64,000 nt of DNA from Saccharicrinis sp963677345. Lineage in GTDB: Bacteria > Bacteroidota > Bacteroidia > Bacteroidales > Marinilabiliaceae. Where the stretch lies: assembly GCA_963677345.2 (NCBI GenBank), contig CAXXLC010000028.1, forward strand, positions 310,001-374,000, read 5' to 3'. Shown in pieces: positions 1 to 8,490 of the stretch. The stretch's first letter is position 1, and each line of letters begins with the position of its first letter. Under the pieces are notes generated by a model. It was not told the DNA's origin. It made no database searches and was given only the letters and a program-made list of their open reading frames with translations. The position numbers and the translations under genes are program-made.

Positions 1-125
1 TCAAAAAAACGATTAAGAGTATGCATCAAAATAGGTAATCCATTTAATTCAATAAATTGCTTTGGAACTTCACTCTGCATTCTACTTCCTGAACCGCCAG
101 CAACGACAATGATGACTTTTTTCAT
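1..125 (-). CDS. ispD: IspD, 2-C-methyl-D-erythritol 4-phosphate cytidylyltransferase (N-terminal part)
   Basis: Only the first 41 codons are inside the window; the gene runs off the left edge. The translation starts MKKVIIVVAGGSGSRM and continues PKQFIELNGLPILMHTLNRF. This carries the nucleotidyltransferase glycine-rich loop (G-G-S-G-S-R-M) and the PKQF..L.G.PIL.HTL signature of IspD. The family transfers CMP to methylerythritol 4-phosphate in the cytosolic MEP pathway for isoprenoid precursors. The start is the ATG at 123-125. The identification rests on the N-terminus alone; related sugar-phosphate cytidylyltransferases of the TarI type share part of this motif. Confidence 0.85.
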   Translation of the reverse strand, partial: MKKVIIVVAGGSGSRMQSEVPKQFIELNGLPILMHTLNRFF

Positions 126-300
126 TAGACTAACATATTATTATTGCAAGTTTAGTGAATTTTGAAGTAATAAAATCAAAACACAATACAAATGAAAAAC
201 ATTTGCAACCTAATCAACACAATATATACTTAAATAACATAATCAATACTTGAAAAAGCAAAGTATTACTTTTAAATTGTACTTATTAAAAGTATAAGAT

Positions 301-969
301 ATGATTCCTACAACTATACTGGATTTTCTGAATGAACTTACTGTTAACAACAATAAAGATTGGTTCATAGAGAAAAAAGAAAAATACCAACAAGCCAAAG
401 AAGATTTTGAATCTTACATCAATGAATTAATTTTAATAGTTCACTCTATTGACCCTAAAATAGGACATCCTCATGCTAAGGATTGTATTTTCAGAATTTA
501 TAGAGATGTAAGATTTGCAAAAAATAAACTTCCGTATAAAAATAATTTTGGAGCTTACATAGCTCACGGAGGAAGAAAAAGCCCATATGCAGGATATTAC
601 TTTCATATCGAGCCAGATAATAGCTTTATTGGAGGTGGTTTATATTGTCCACAATCTAACATATTAAAATCTGTTAGAGAGTCAATTATGGAAAATACAG
701 AAGAGTACAAACAAATCATAAATGATAAATTATTTAAGAAAACATTCCATAATATATGGGGTGAACGCGTAAAAACAGCACCTAAAGGTTTTTCAAAAAA
801 TGATCCAAATATAGATTTAATAAAACCTAAATCATATGCTTTGGTTGCAGAACTTAGCAATAAAGATATTCTTTCTTCTAAAATAGAAAATCACATAAGA
901 AAGGTTTTTCAAACAATGAAGCCCTTTAATGATTTTATTAATATTGCAGTTAAAGAAAGCCTCACATAA
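301..969 (+). CDS. DUF2461 domain protein
   Basis: The 222-residue protein matches the DUF2461 family in length and in its conserved blocks: an N-terminal FLNELTVNNNKDWFIEKK block, then an R-I-Y-R-D-V-R-F-AKNK-PYK block around residues 64-81, then a GGG-Y-P segment. The function of the family is unknown. No signal peptide or membrane segment is visible, so it is probably cytosolic. The gene stands alone between ispD, which is divergent from it, and a convergent MORN-repeat gene. It is closed by a strong bidirectional hairpin at 992-1026. The family call is confident; no function can be inferred from the neighbours. Confidence 0.85.
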   Translation: MIPTTILDFLNELTVNNNKDWFIEKKEKYQQAKEDFESYINELILIVHSIDPKIGHPHAKDCIFRIYRDVRFAKNKLPYKNNFGAYIAHGGRKSPYAGYYFHIEPDNSFIGGGLYCPQSNILKSVRESIMENTEEYKQIINDKLFKKTFHNIWGERVKTAPKGFSKNDPNIDLIKPKSYALVAELSNKDILSSKIENHIRKVFQTMKPFNDFINIAVKESLT

Positions 970-991
970 AATATTTATCAATATTATATGT

Positions 992-1026
992 AAAAAGGGA
1001 GATGAATGAAAATCATCTCCCTTTTT
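992..1026. terminator. Bidirectional intrinsic terminator
   Basis: A perfect 14-bp stem (AAAAAGGGAGATGA at 992-1005 pairing with 1013-1026) has a 7-nt loop and A/T tracts on both sides. It lies between the convergent DUF2461 and MORN genes and can stop transcription from either direction. Confidence 0.88.
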
Positions 1027-1041
1027 AAAAAACAATTAAAT

Positions 1042-1497
1042 TCAATATTTTTTTTGGGCTTTAAGTTTACCGTATTCATCATAAACTTTCCATATACCCA
1101 CTTTTTCTCCATCCTTGTACTCCATATCATAACGTAAAACTCCAGACTCATCATAGATAAACCATTTACCATGTTTCACTCCTTCTCTATAATTAGCTAC
1201 GCCTAATTTTACTCCCTTGTCATTCCATGTTTCCCATAGACCATCCATTTTATTTTCATGATATGCACGTACTTCCTGTTTAAGCTTATTATCAAAATAA
1301 TAGGTGGAAATGCCTTGTTTTTTACCTTCAACAACGGCCATCTCAACTCTCTTATTGCCACTAGGATAATATTCTACATAAGTTCCTGTATACAACACCC
1401 CATCCTCGGTGTAATATAATCCTTCAATTTGGTTTATTTGCGCCTGGCTGATAGTAACTATACTAATCATTGCCAAAATTGTCATTACTATTTTCAT
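1042..1497 (-). CDS. Exported MORN-repeat (YwqK-like) protein
   Basis: The 151-residue protein has a signal peptide (MKIVMTILAMISIVTISQAQ, cleaved around residue 20). It is followed by about five MORN-like repeats of the form G-x-Y-x-x-Y-x-x-x-G-x-x, for example YTGTYVEYYPSGNKR, GLWETWNDKGVK, GKWFIYDESGVLR and GIWKVYDEYGKLK. Such proteins are often named antitoxin YwqK by homology, but a toxin-antitoxin role is not supported here because no toxin gene is adjacent. It is probably periplasmic or surface located. Its upstream region carries three TTAAC-like pentamers at 11-nt spacing (1579-1605), so phosphate control is possible but is inference only. Confidence 0.8.
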   Translation of the reverse strand: MKIVMTILAMISIVTISQAQINQIEGLYYTEDGVLYTGTYVEYYPSGNKRVEMAVVEGKKQGISTYYFDNKLKQEVRAYHENKMDGLWETWNDKGVKLGVANYREGVKHGKWFIYDESGVLRYDMEYKDGEKVGIWKVYDEYGKLKAQKKY

Positions 1498-1578
1498 GGC
1501 TATTTATTTAAAATATTAATAAAAGCCTCCCTTACCTATCGCAATCGTTATTACGATTTTATATTCCTGTGTGTATAT

Positions 1579-1648
1579 TTAACCTCAAATTAACATTGTA
1601 TTTACATTAAATACAAATATTCTATGTTAAGTTTTACATTAAATTAAC
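1579..1648. promoter_or_regulatory. Pho-box-like 11-nt phased repeats
   Basis: TTAAC (1579-1583), TTAAC (1590-1594) and TTTAC (1601-1605) are exactly 11 nt apart. A second pair follows, TTTAC (1633-1637) and TTAAC (1644-1648), again 11 nt apart; the words TTTACATTAAA occur in both groups. This is the arrangement of PhoP/SphR-type Pho boxes. The same geometry appears before phoB and the TonB receptor in this window. The nearest gene in a plausible direction is the MORN-repeat gene starting at 1497. The role is inferred, and AT-rich DNA makes chance matches possible. Confidence 0.4.
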
Positions 1649-1685
1649 AAAATAACATTATAAATGTGATTTCCAGGAATAAAAA

Positions 1686-1713
1686 AAAGACCATTCATTT
1701 AAGAATAGTCTTT
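1686..1713 (-). terminator. Intrinsic terminator
   Basis: AAAGACCATTC (1686-1696) pairs with GAATAGTCTTT (1703-1713). The single imperfect pair is a G-U wobble only in the minus-strand transcript, and the minus strand then runs into a long T tract. It terminates the gene at 1739-2098. Confidence 0.75.
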
Positions 1714-1738
1714 CTTTATTTATATACAGAAACAGATA

Positions 1739-2098
1739 TCAATCAACTTTTTCCATTTGTATTGTTATGGACATATCCTTCTCAGTATTAATCTTAACAA
1801 CTTCTTTTCTAAAATCCTTATATGAAACAATTTTAGCAGTAACTTCATATTCTCTCCCAGAAATATTTTTAAAAACAAAATTACCATCGAAATCAGAATA
1901 TGTTCTTTTATCTGTTCCTTCCAATAGAACTTCAACTCCAGTTAATGTCTCTCCCGTTTGATTGTCAATAACTGTTCCTGACAAATCAAATAGTGCAACA
2001 GATGTATTATTATTAGACTTCTCTCCTTTAAAACTACTAAAATACAAAACGGCCAAAATTGCCATTACTATTACATTAATCTTCATAAATAATCCCAT
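1739..2098 (-). CDS. Small exported protein with carboxypeptidase-regulatory-like domain
   Basis: The 119-residue protein has an N-terminal hydrophobic segment (INVIVMAILAVLYFSSF) followed by one carboxypeptidase D regulatory-like beta-sandwich. The signs are LSGTVIDNQTGETLTGVEVLLEGT, then YSDFDGNFVFKNI and YEVTAKIVSYKDFRKEVV. This fold is usually found at the N-terminus of SusC-like TonB receptors. Here it is free-standing, which is common in Bacteroidota. A second ATG four codons in (at 2086) gives a more typical signal-peptide start, MKINVIV, so the true start may be there. A terminator follows. The function is unknown; it is probably periplasmic or surface exposed. Confidence 0.7.
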   Translation of the reverse strand: MGLFMKINVIVMAILAVLYFSSFKGEKSNNNTSVALFDLSGTVIDNQTGETLTGVEVLLEGTDKRTYSDFDGNFVFKNISGREYEVTAKIVSYKDFRKEVVKINTEKDMSITIQMEKVD

Positions 2099-2230
2099 TT
2101 AGTCATTAATTGTTATTCTTTCTGAATTACGTAACAAAAGTAGCTCCATCATGTTGCTTATTTATTATCAATACCTTACAACTTCTTTAATTTTTTATTA
2201 AATTTATGACTCGAATCTTAACTAAATATT

Positions 2231-2920
2231 ATGACCTATATTCAAGACTTCATAAATCTTTTTTTTCCAAATATTTGCAATATATGTGGGCGTCAATTAT
2301 TTCGCCATGAAATTTTGATATGCAATGTATGTAAAGATGAACTCCCATACACTAATTTTCACAAGTACGCAACAAATCCTGTAGATATGACATTTTGGGG
2401 AAGAGTTGAGCTTAACAAAGCCACCTCATATTTATTTTATACTAAAGGAGAAATTGTTAAAAGAATTCTCCATTCTATAAAATACAGGGGTAATAAAACT
2501 TTAGCAATGGAAATGGGAAGGTTATTTGGAATAAATATAAAAGAAGAAAAAATATTTAAAGACATAGACTTTATCATACCGGTACCACTTCATCCAAAGA
2601 AACTTAAACAAAGAGGCTATAACCAAAGTGAATTAATAGCTAATGGCCTCGCAAAATCAATCGAAACAAAGGTGATACCTGATTTATTAATTAAAACAAC
2701 CAATACCAATACTCAAACCAAGAAAAACAGATATGAAAGATGGGAAAATTCAGAAAATATATATACTCTTTACAACAATATTATGCTCAAAAATAAAAAC
2801 ATCTTAATTGTAGATGACGTCCTAACAACAGGTGCAACTCTTGAAGCTTGTTGCCAGGCCTTTAATGAGGCACAAGTAAAATCAATAAACGTTGCTACAC
2901 TAGCATTTGCTCCTGCCTAA
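2231..2920 (+). CDS. ComF family phosphoribosyltransferase-like protein
   Basis: The 229-residue protein opens with a zinc-ribbon-like CxxC pair (CNICG and CNVCKDE, about residues 16-37). It then has a phosphoribosyltransferase fold ending in the PRPP-binding loop ILIVDDVLTTGATLEAC near residues 193-209 and an upstream IPVPLHPKKLKQRGYNQSELIA block. This is the architecture of ComF/GntX proteins, linked to DNA uptake and recombination in some bacteria. The enzymatic reaction is not established. It stands alone between the divergent small gene at 1739-2098 and convergent tkt, with a shared terminator hairpin after it. Confidence 0.88.
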   Translation: MTYIQDFINLFFPNICNICGRQLFRHEILICNVCKDELPYTNFHKYATNPVDMTFWGRVELNKATSYLFYTKGEIVKRILHSIKYRGNKTLAMEMGRLFGINIKEEKIFKDIDFIIPVPLHPKKLKQRGYNQSELIANGLAKSIETKVIPDLLIKTTNTNTQTKKNRYERWENSENIYTLYNNIMLKNKNILIVDDVLTTGATLEACCQAFNEAQVKSINVATLAFAPA

Positions 2921-2970
2921 ATTTCAATATCTTGTTGCTTTATTAAGTCGAATCAACCAAATACACAAAA

Positions 2971-2996
2971 AAAGCAACCTCAAAAGAGATTGCTTT
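2971..2996. terminator. Terminator between convergent comF-like gene and tkt
   Basis: AAAGCAACCTC (2971-2981) pairs with GAGATTGCTTT (2986-2996), with one wobble that is G-U on the minus strand. It has a 4-nt loop and A/T tracts on both sides. It lies in the space between the two convergent stop codons. Confidence 0.72.
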
Positions 2997-3018
2997 AAAA
3001 ATATATTGATTGAAATGA

Positions 3019-5043
3019 TTACATTAACAATTCAACTACTTGATTAAATACGTTTTCAGCAGTAAAACCAAACTTCTCATCAAGAACTGTATAAGGACCA
3101 GAATATCCAAAATGATCTAATCCCCAAACTTTACCATTTTCACCAACCAAACCTTCTAAGGTTACTGGTAAACCAGCTGTCATACCGAAACGAGGAACAC
3201 CTACAGGTAGAACTTCATCTTGATAAGCTTTATCCTGATTTCTGAAAACACCTTCTGAAATTACAGAAACAATTTGAAGCTTTAAACCTTTTTCTGCTCT
3301 TAACTTTTCAGTCCCTGCAATTAAGGTAGAAACCTCAGAACCACTAGCTAAAAGAACCACATCCGGATTATCTGAATCCTTTTCCACAATATATGCTCCT
3401 TTTTTTGCTTGTAAAGCTTCATCATAAGAGCTCCCTGGAAGGTTAGCAATATTTTGACGAGACAAAATTAATGCAGAAGGTGTATCGGTATTGTTTAAGG
3501 CCATTTCCCAGGCTACTGTAGTTTCATTTGCATCAGCAGGACGAAGAACTAAAACTGAATTTTTTCCATGATGATTTTTTAGTTTCTCCATCAATCTGAT
3601 TTGAGCTTCTTGCTCAATCGGTTGATGAGTTGGTCCATCTTCTCCCACTCGGAAAGCATCATGAGTCCATACATATTTAACTGGCAATTGCTGTAAAGCT
3701 GCAATACGCACAGCAGGCTTCATGTAATCAGAGAAAACAAAGAAAGTTCCTACTACAGGAATAACTCCACCATGCAGAGCCATACCGTTAGCCATAGCAG
3801 CCATAGTTAACTCTGCCACACCAGATTGTAAAAACTGCCCTGAGAAATCTCCTTTTTCGAACGCTTTTGTCTTTTTAAGGAAACCATCAGTTTTATCAGA
3901 GTTTGCAAGATCAGCAGAAGATACAATCATATTTTCTACTTGCTCTGCAAAAGCAGCCAACACAGTGGCCGATGCAGCTCGGGTTGCTGCCCCTGCTTTT
4001 TGTTCAATTGCAGCGTAATCAACCTCAGGAGCCTCTCCGGAGAAGAACTTAGCAAATTTTGCAGCTAGTTCTGGATTTGCTTTTTCCCATTCAGCTTGTT
4101 CAGCTTTTTTAGCAGCTACATATTCAGCTTTTGTAGCTTTTACAGATGCATATAATTCTGCAACATCATCAAAAATAACAAATGGATTTTCAGGATTTCC
4201 ACCAAGATTTTTAACTGTAGCTTCAAAACTTGCTCCTGCAGCAGATAATGGTTGACCATGAGTAGAAACCATTTTTTCAAATGATGAACCATCTTCTTTA
4301 ACAGCTCCTTTACCCATTATTGTTTTACCAATAATTAAAAATGGCTTTTCAGTTTCAGCTTTAGCGGCATCTAATGCTTTACGAATTTCATCAGCATTAT
4401 TTCCATCAATAGTCATTACTGCCCATCCCCAGGCCTCATATTTTTTTGCTGTATCCTCAATGGTTACAGCATCAGTAGTTGTTGAAAGCTGAATGTCATT
4501 AGAATCATAAAACATAATCAGGTTATTTAAACCTAAATAACCTGCAATACGGCCAGCACCTTGAGAAATCTCTTCCTGGATTCCTCCATCAGAAATAAAA
4601 GTATAAATATCATGAGACATCCAGTCTCCAAATCTTTCTTTTAAAAATTTTTCAGCGATAGCTGCACCAACAGCCATTGTATGCCCCTGACCAAGCGGCC
4701 CAGAAGTATTCTCAACTCCTCGTGCAAAGTCAACTTCAGGGTGTCCAGGTGTTGGACTTCCCCATTGGCGAAAACTGGCACATTCTTCTAATGTATAAGC
4801 CCCTGTTAATGCCAATTGAGCATATAACATTGGTGACATATGACCAGGGTCTAAAAAAAATCTATCTCTGTTTACCCAGCTTCTGTCACTAGGATCATAG
4901 TTAAGATATTCAGTATAAAGAATGTTAATAAAATCAGCACCACCCATGGCACCGCCCGGATGTCCGGAATTTGCTTTTTCAACCATTGCAGCGGCAAGCA
5001 ATCTAATGTTATCAGCTGCTCTGTTTACTGTTACGTTACTCAT
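3019..5043 (-). CDS. tkt: Transketolase
   Basis: The 674-residue length is typical for the enzyme, which moves two-carbon ketol units between sugar phosphates in the pentose phosphate and Calvin-type pathways using thiamine diphosphate. The N-terminus NIRLLAAAMVEKANSGHPGG and the block TSGPLGQGHTMAVGAAIAEK are diagnostic. The diphosphate-binding motif reads SDGGIQEEISQGAGRIAGYLGL rather than the proteobacterial GDGCMMEG, a form I associate with Bacteroidota. The central pyrimidine-binding part includes HDAFRVGEDGPTHQPIEQ. A TACCTTTG promoter element lies at 5122-5129. It is monocistronic: comF-like is convergent on one side and the next gene, also on the minus strand, is 221 nt away. Confidence 0.97.
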   Translation of the reverse strand: MSNVTVNRAADNIRLLAAAMVEKANSGHPGGAMGGADFINILYTEYLNYDPSDRSWVNRDRFFLDPGHMSPMLYAQLALTGAYTLEECASFRQWGSPTPGHPEVDFARGVENTSGPLGQGHTMAVGAAIAEKFLKERFGDWMSHDIYTFISDGGIQEEISQGAGRIAGYLGLNNLIMFYDSNDIQLSTTTDAVTIEDTAKKYEAWGWAVMTIDGNNADEIRKALDAAKAETEKPFLIIGKTIMGKGAVKEDGSSFEKMVSTHGQPLSAAGASFEATVKNLGGNPENPFVIFDDVAELYASVKATKAEYVAAKKAEQAEWEKANPELAAKFAKFFSGEAPEVDYAAIEQKAGAATRAASATVLAAFAEQVENMIVSSADLANSDKTDGFLKKTKAFEKGDFSGQFLQSGVAELTMAAMANGMALHGGVIPVVGTFFVFSDYMKPAVRIAALQQLPVKYVWTHDAFRVGEDGPTHQPIEQEAQIRLMEKLKNHHGKNSVLVLRPADANETTVAWEMALNNTDTPSALILSRQNIANLPGSSYDEALQAKKGAYIVEKDSDNPDVVLLASGSEVSTLIAGTEKLRAEKGLKLQIVSVISEGVFRNQDKAYQDEVLPVGVPRFGMTAGLPVTLEGLVGENGKVWGLDHFGYSGPYTVLDEKFGFTAENVFNQVVELLM

Positions 5044-5121
5044 TAAAAAAATAATTTTTTTGGGTTTAACTCTTTAATAATATGCTTTTTCCCCTATGAT
5101 CCATTTGTCTTAAAAACGCAA

Positions 5122-5129
5122 CAAAGGTA
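5122..5129 (-). promoter_or_regulatory. -7 promoter element of tkt
   Basis: On the minus strand this reads TACCTTTG, matching the Bacteroidota -7 consensus TAnnTTTG, about 80 nt before the tkt ATG. No clear -33 TTTG is seen at the usual distance. Confidence 0.5.
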
Positions 5130-5264
5130 ATTTTTTTTTAGAATTGCGTGACATTTTTAAGCGTCATACTCCATAAAAAAAACTATTAATTTGTTATCAA
5201 CAAGAACTTTTTAAACATCCTGATTTGATATTATAATATATGTGAAGCCAAGCACTCCAGTAAT

Positions 5265-8200
5265 TTACCAACCCGATAAGATATTGATCCCTAAATTCCC
5301 ATGATATATTTTACCCTGATGAATAGGAAATGCATAATAAGGTTCAATTGTTATTGCCCCAAAAATATTAAACCGTAATGCAAATCCGGAACTCATGATT
5401 GGAATTCTTTCTGAAATAGAATTTGAGGTAAAACTCATTTGAGGAACAGACTCCTCATCCCATGCAATACCGGCATCATAAAAAACAGCTAATTCAGAAA
5501 AGAAAATATCAGACTTAATCCACGCATAATTTTTAGGTCCCGAAAAGGGAATACGCCATTCAATATTACTTACCACAACTTTTGAACCCCATAACTGGCC
5601 TGAAGAAATCTTACCTTCAGATTCCAATCCAAAGAAACTTCCTGCTTCATACCCTCTAACGTACCAAGGATAACCAATATAGAAATCATACAGCCTTTTA
5701 TCGTCACTACCACTCCCATAACGCCCATGATGATAAGCTCTAAATGCAACAGTATAAGGCTTAATTCTGAAATACTTCCTATAATCAAATAACAAAGCAT
5801 TCAAATCCAGGCCACTAAAATATCTTTCATAGGAAAACCGCAGTCTTTTTCCTTCTATAGGCGATGCCAATCCCATTTTGGCATTATCAATTACATAAGC
5901 CAGATCGATAATTCCTGTAGCAAAAGAACTTGGTGAATCAACCACTTTTTTATTCTGACTATAAACAGAATAATAGTAATTATAATTATTGACCTTTTCA
6001 GTCCGGTAACTATAATTTGCAATAGACAAACCTCCCTCAATCCTGTGAGATTTATTAAGCGGAAAATATCCAAATAAGGTTAATTTATCAATAAATGTTC
6101 TACGGAAGTAATATGCCAACTGCTCATCCCCTGTTTCTGTATTTTGTTCTATATCAAAATATCCCGTTTGATAAGGAATATGAGATAAACTTACTCCTAA
6201 TTTTAATGGACGTTTTTGATTTACATAAGCTACCTGACCTCCAAAATCGTAAACCTCTCCATTAATACTAACTGCGGAATACAGCATATGATCTCCTAAA
6301 ATATCGCTAAACCTTGCCTCCACGCTACCAGCCATACCAGAACCAAAACGACTGGTCATTACACCCATTGATGTATTACCAATATAATCTAACTTAAACA
6401 TAGCTTTTACAGGTTCTGTATAAACAGTATCTGGCACTTCATGAAAAACAGGCTTATACACAAATAGATGTTGATCCACCAAAGAGGGAAATTTTGAGAA
6501 AGGCATCAACCTTGACGCACAAAAATTATTTTTACGGTCTTCTACCTCTAATGCTGTTTTCTGAATATAATTAATATTGGCTTTAATAATAGAAAACTCG
6601 CCTTCTGATAACATATTATAGTATAAGGTATTTTTTGAAATCGTTAAGGCTGGAGCAAGTGGAGTTATCCCGGAAATACCGGTAGGGTAAAAAGTCATTT
6701 GCTTTATCGATGCTTTTTTTTCTTCAAGCATATACATATTCCTGGTACCATCCCAGTCAGATAAAAAGAACACTTTTGAGCCATCACCACTAACAACCGG
6801 ATTTACATTTTGAGCTCCTGAAAACGTTGTGAATACAGTTTTCGAATCTGAATTCAGATCAATTTCAGCAATATTGTACTGAGCTGCTACATATCTTTCC
6901 TGTAAGGGATCAGGAGCATCTGTAACATAATAAATTTCAGTTCCGTTACTAGACCACGAAGCTTGTATATTACAAAATGGGTCATGAGTAACATTTAAAA
7001 TCTTACCATTTTCAATATTCAATAAATAAATATCTGAGATACCATCCTTTAATCCTGAAAAAGCAATAATGTTATCTTTTGGCGACCAAGCAGGATAACT
7101 CATCGCATCAACTTCCATGACCTTAATTTCTTTGGCAATTTTACCTTTCTCAACATCATAAATAATTAATACACATTCTCCTTTAACATAAGCTACATAA
7201 GCAAACCGTTGGGAGTTAGGAGACCATGTTCCGGAGGTCTCCATATAAGTGATATCATCAATACGATCACTCTTTGTAGAAGTATAAAGACGTTTTAACA
7301 CCACACCATTCTTAGTGTCAGCTAAAAATAAGTCTAAACTAAAAAGATTCCTCTCTGAAAGAAAAGTTATCTTTTCTCCATCAGGACTAACTGAAGGAGC
7401 CAGATTATACCTCCCACTATTTTTCCTGGTCAATAATTTTTCACCATATATTGAAAATACAGAATCATTGACGTTCTTTAACAGATGATCCTTTAAGGCA
7501 TTCTTCCATAATACTGATAATGAATCTGGCGAAACAAAAAAAACATCCGCAATCGCAGTTTCAAATCCTTTTTCAGCAGTTTCAAAAAACAAATGCTTAA
7601 CATACTGCTCGCCATAAGTATTTGCAATATAACTCCAAAATGCCTGACCATACCGATAAGGAGAATAACTTAAATCAAAAGTCATTTCACGTAAAGAAGG
7701 AAACTTGCTATGTATCAAGGCATCTCGCATCCATAAAACAGTATGACTATCAATATTTCCAACAGACAAATACTCGGCCATCCCTTCAATCATCCATAGT
7801 GGCATATTTTGTACACCAGATATTCCCATTGAAGAATATTTTTGCAACAAATCGTACTGAAAAGCATGTACCATTTCGTGACCCAACACATGATTAATTT
7901 GTTGATTAGAAAAACTTAAAGGCATCACAATACGCCTCTTAAAGCCTTCAGTTACACCACCAGTACCTACACCGATATATCCATGTATGGCATTTGTTTG
8001 CTGAAAATCTACATGACTTGAATAAAGAATTAAAGGATTTCTAACATAAAATGTATCTAATAATAATTGCTGATAATATTTATACCATTGTTCACTTTTT
8101 ATAGCAATAGACTTTAACAAACTATCACTTAAACTATAATGATATATTTCAAAATGAGGTGATTTATATAGTTCAAAATCAAACTGTTTGTAAGACGGTT

Positions 8201-8288
8201 TGTTTTGACCAAAATACTGAGCATCAGCTGTAACCGACATGAAAATCAGCATATATAATAATAAATATTTAAACCATCTGCATCTCAT
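5265..8288 (-). CDS. Exported gluzincin-like metalloprotease / TolB-like propeller / BamA-like barrel protein
   Basis: The 1007-residue protein has a signal peptide (LLLYMLIFMSVTADAQ) and three visible parts. Residues about 40-270 resemble peptidase MA-type gluzincins: HEMVH at 137-141 supplies the zinc ligands and catalytic Glu, with WMIEGMAEYLS (166-176) carrying the third ligand. Residues about 290-600 hold WD40/PD40-like blades (SPDGEKITFLSERN, SPNSQRFAYVAY, SPKDNIIAFSG, SGDGSKVFFLSDWDG). The last 350 residues alternate aromatic beta strands and end GNLGINILSGW, like a BamA/surface-antigen barrel. I infer an outer-membrane protein with a periplasmic or surface protease; its substrate is unknown. 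It is divergent from dnaE across 202 nt. Confidence 0.78.
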   Translation of the reverse strand: MRCRWFKYLLLYMLIFMSVTADAQYFGQNKPSYKQFDFELYKSPHFEIYHYSLSDSLLKSIAIKSEQWYKYYQQLLLDTFYVRNPLILYSSHVDFQQTNAIHGYIGVGTGGVTEGFKRRIVMPLSFSNQQINHVLGHEMVHAFQYDLLQKYSSMGISGVQNMPLWMIEGMAEYLSVGNIDSHTVLWMRDALIHSKFPSLREMTFDLSYSPYRYGQAFWSYIANTYGEQYVKHLFFETAEKGFETAIADVFFVSPDSLSVLWKNALKDHLLKNVNDSVFSIYGEKLLTRKNSGRYNLAPSVSPDGEKITFLSERNLFSLDLFLADTKNGVVLKRLYTSTKSDRIDDITYMETSGTWSPNSQRFAYVAYVKGECVLIIYDVEKGKIAKEIKVMEVDAMSYPAWSPKDNIIAFSGLKDGISDIYLLNIENGKILNVTHDPFCNIQASWSSNGTEIYYVTDAPDPLQERYVAAQYNIAEIDLNSDSKTVFTTFSGAQNVNPVVSGDGSKVFFLSDWDGTRNMYMLEEKKASIKQMTFYPTGISGITPLAPALTISKNTLYYNMLSEGEFSIIKANINYIQKTALEVEDRKNNFCASRLMPFSKFPSLVDQHLFVYKPVFHEVPDTVYTEPVKAMFKLDYIGNTSMGVMTSRFGSGMAGSVEARFSDILGDHMLYSAVSINGEVYDFGGQVAYVNQKRPLKLGVSLSHIPYQTGYFDIEQNTETGDEQLAYYFRRTFIDKLTLFGYFPLNKSHRIEGGLSIANYSYRTEKVNNYNYYYSVYSQNKKVVDSPSSFATGIIDLAYVIDNAKMGLASPIEGKRLRFSYERYFSGLDLNALLFDYRKYFRIKPYTVAFRAYHHGRYGSGSDDKRLYDFYIGYPWYVRGYEAGSFFGLESEGKISSGQLWGSKVVVSNIEWRIPFSGPKNYAWIKSDIFFSELAVFYDAGIAWDEESVPQMSFTSNSISERIPIMSSGFALRFNIFGAITIEPYYAFPIHQGKIYHGNLGINILSGW

Positions 8289-8433
8289 TTTATCTATATG
8301 TTCAGATATTCAAGTTACAAACAGAGTGGTTTATACGCAAATAATTAATCAGAGTTAATTTTTGCCTGTTCTCCTATGCTATAGCACACTTCTATTTTCA
8401 TTAAAATGTTCTTTAAAATCTCCCCCAAAACTT

Positions 8434-8441
8434 TAACTTTG
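8434..8441 (+). promoter_or_regulatory. -7 promoter element of dnaE
   Basis: TAACTTTG matches TAnnTTTG. It lies 49 nt before the dnaE ATG in the divergent spacer. The -33 region is weak. Confidence 0.5.
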
Positions 8442-8490
8442 CGGGTCTGCATCGCAGTATTTGTATACATCTTTAAACGATTGATTTATA

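Noticed and set aside
1042..1497. Toxin-antitoxin module (YwqK name)
   Set aside because: No toxin-like gene is adjacent and the protein has an export signal, so the antitoxin label is only a name carried by homology.
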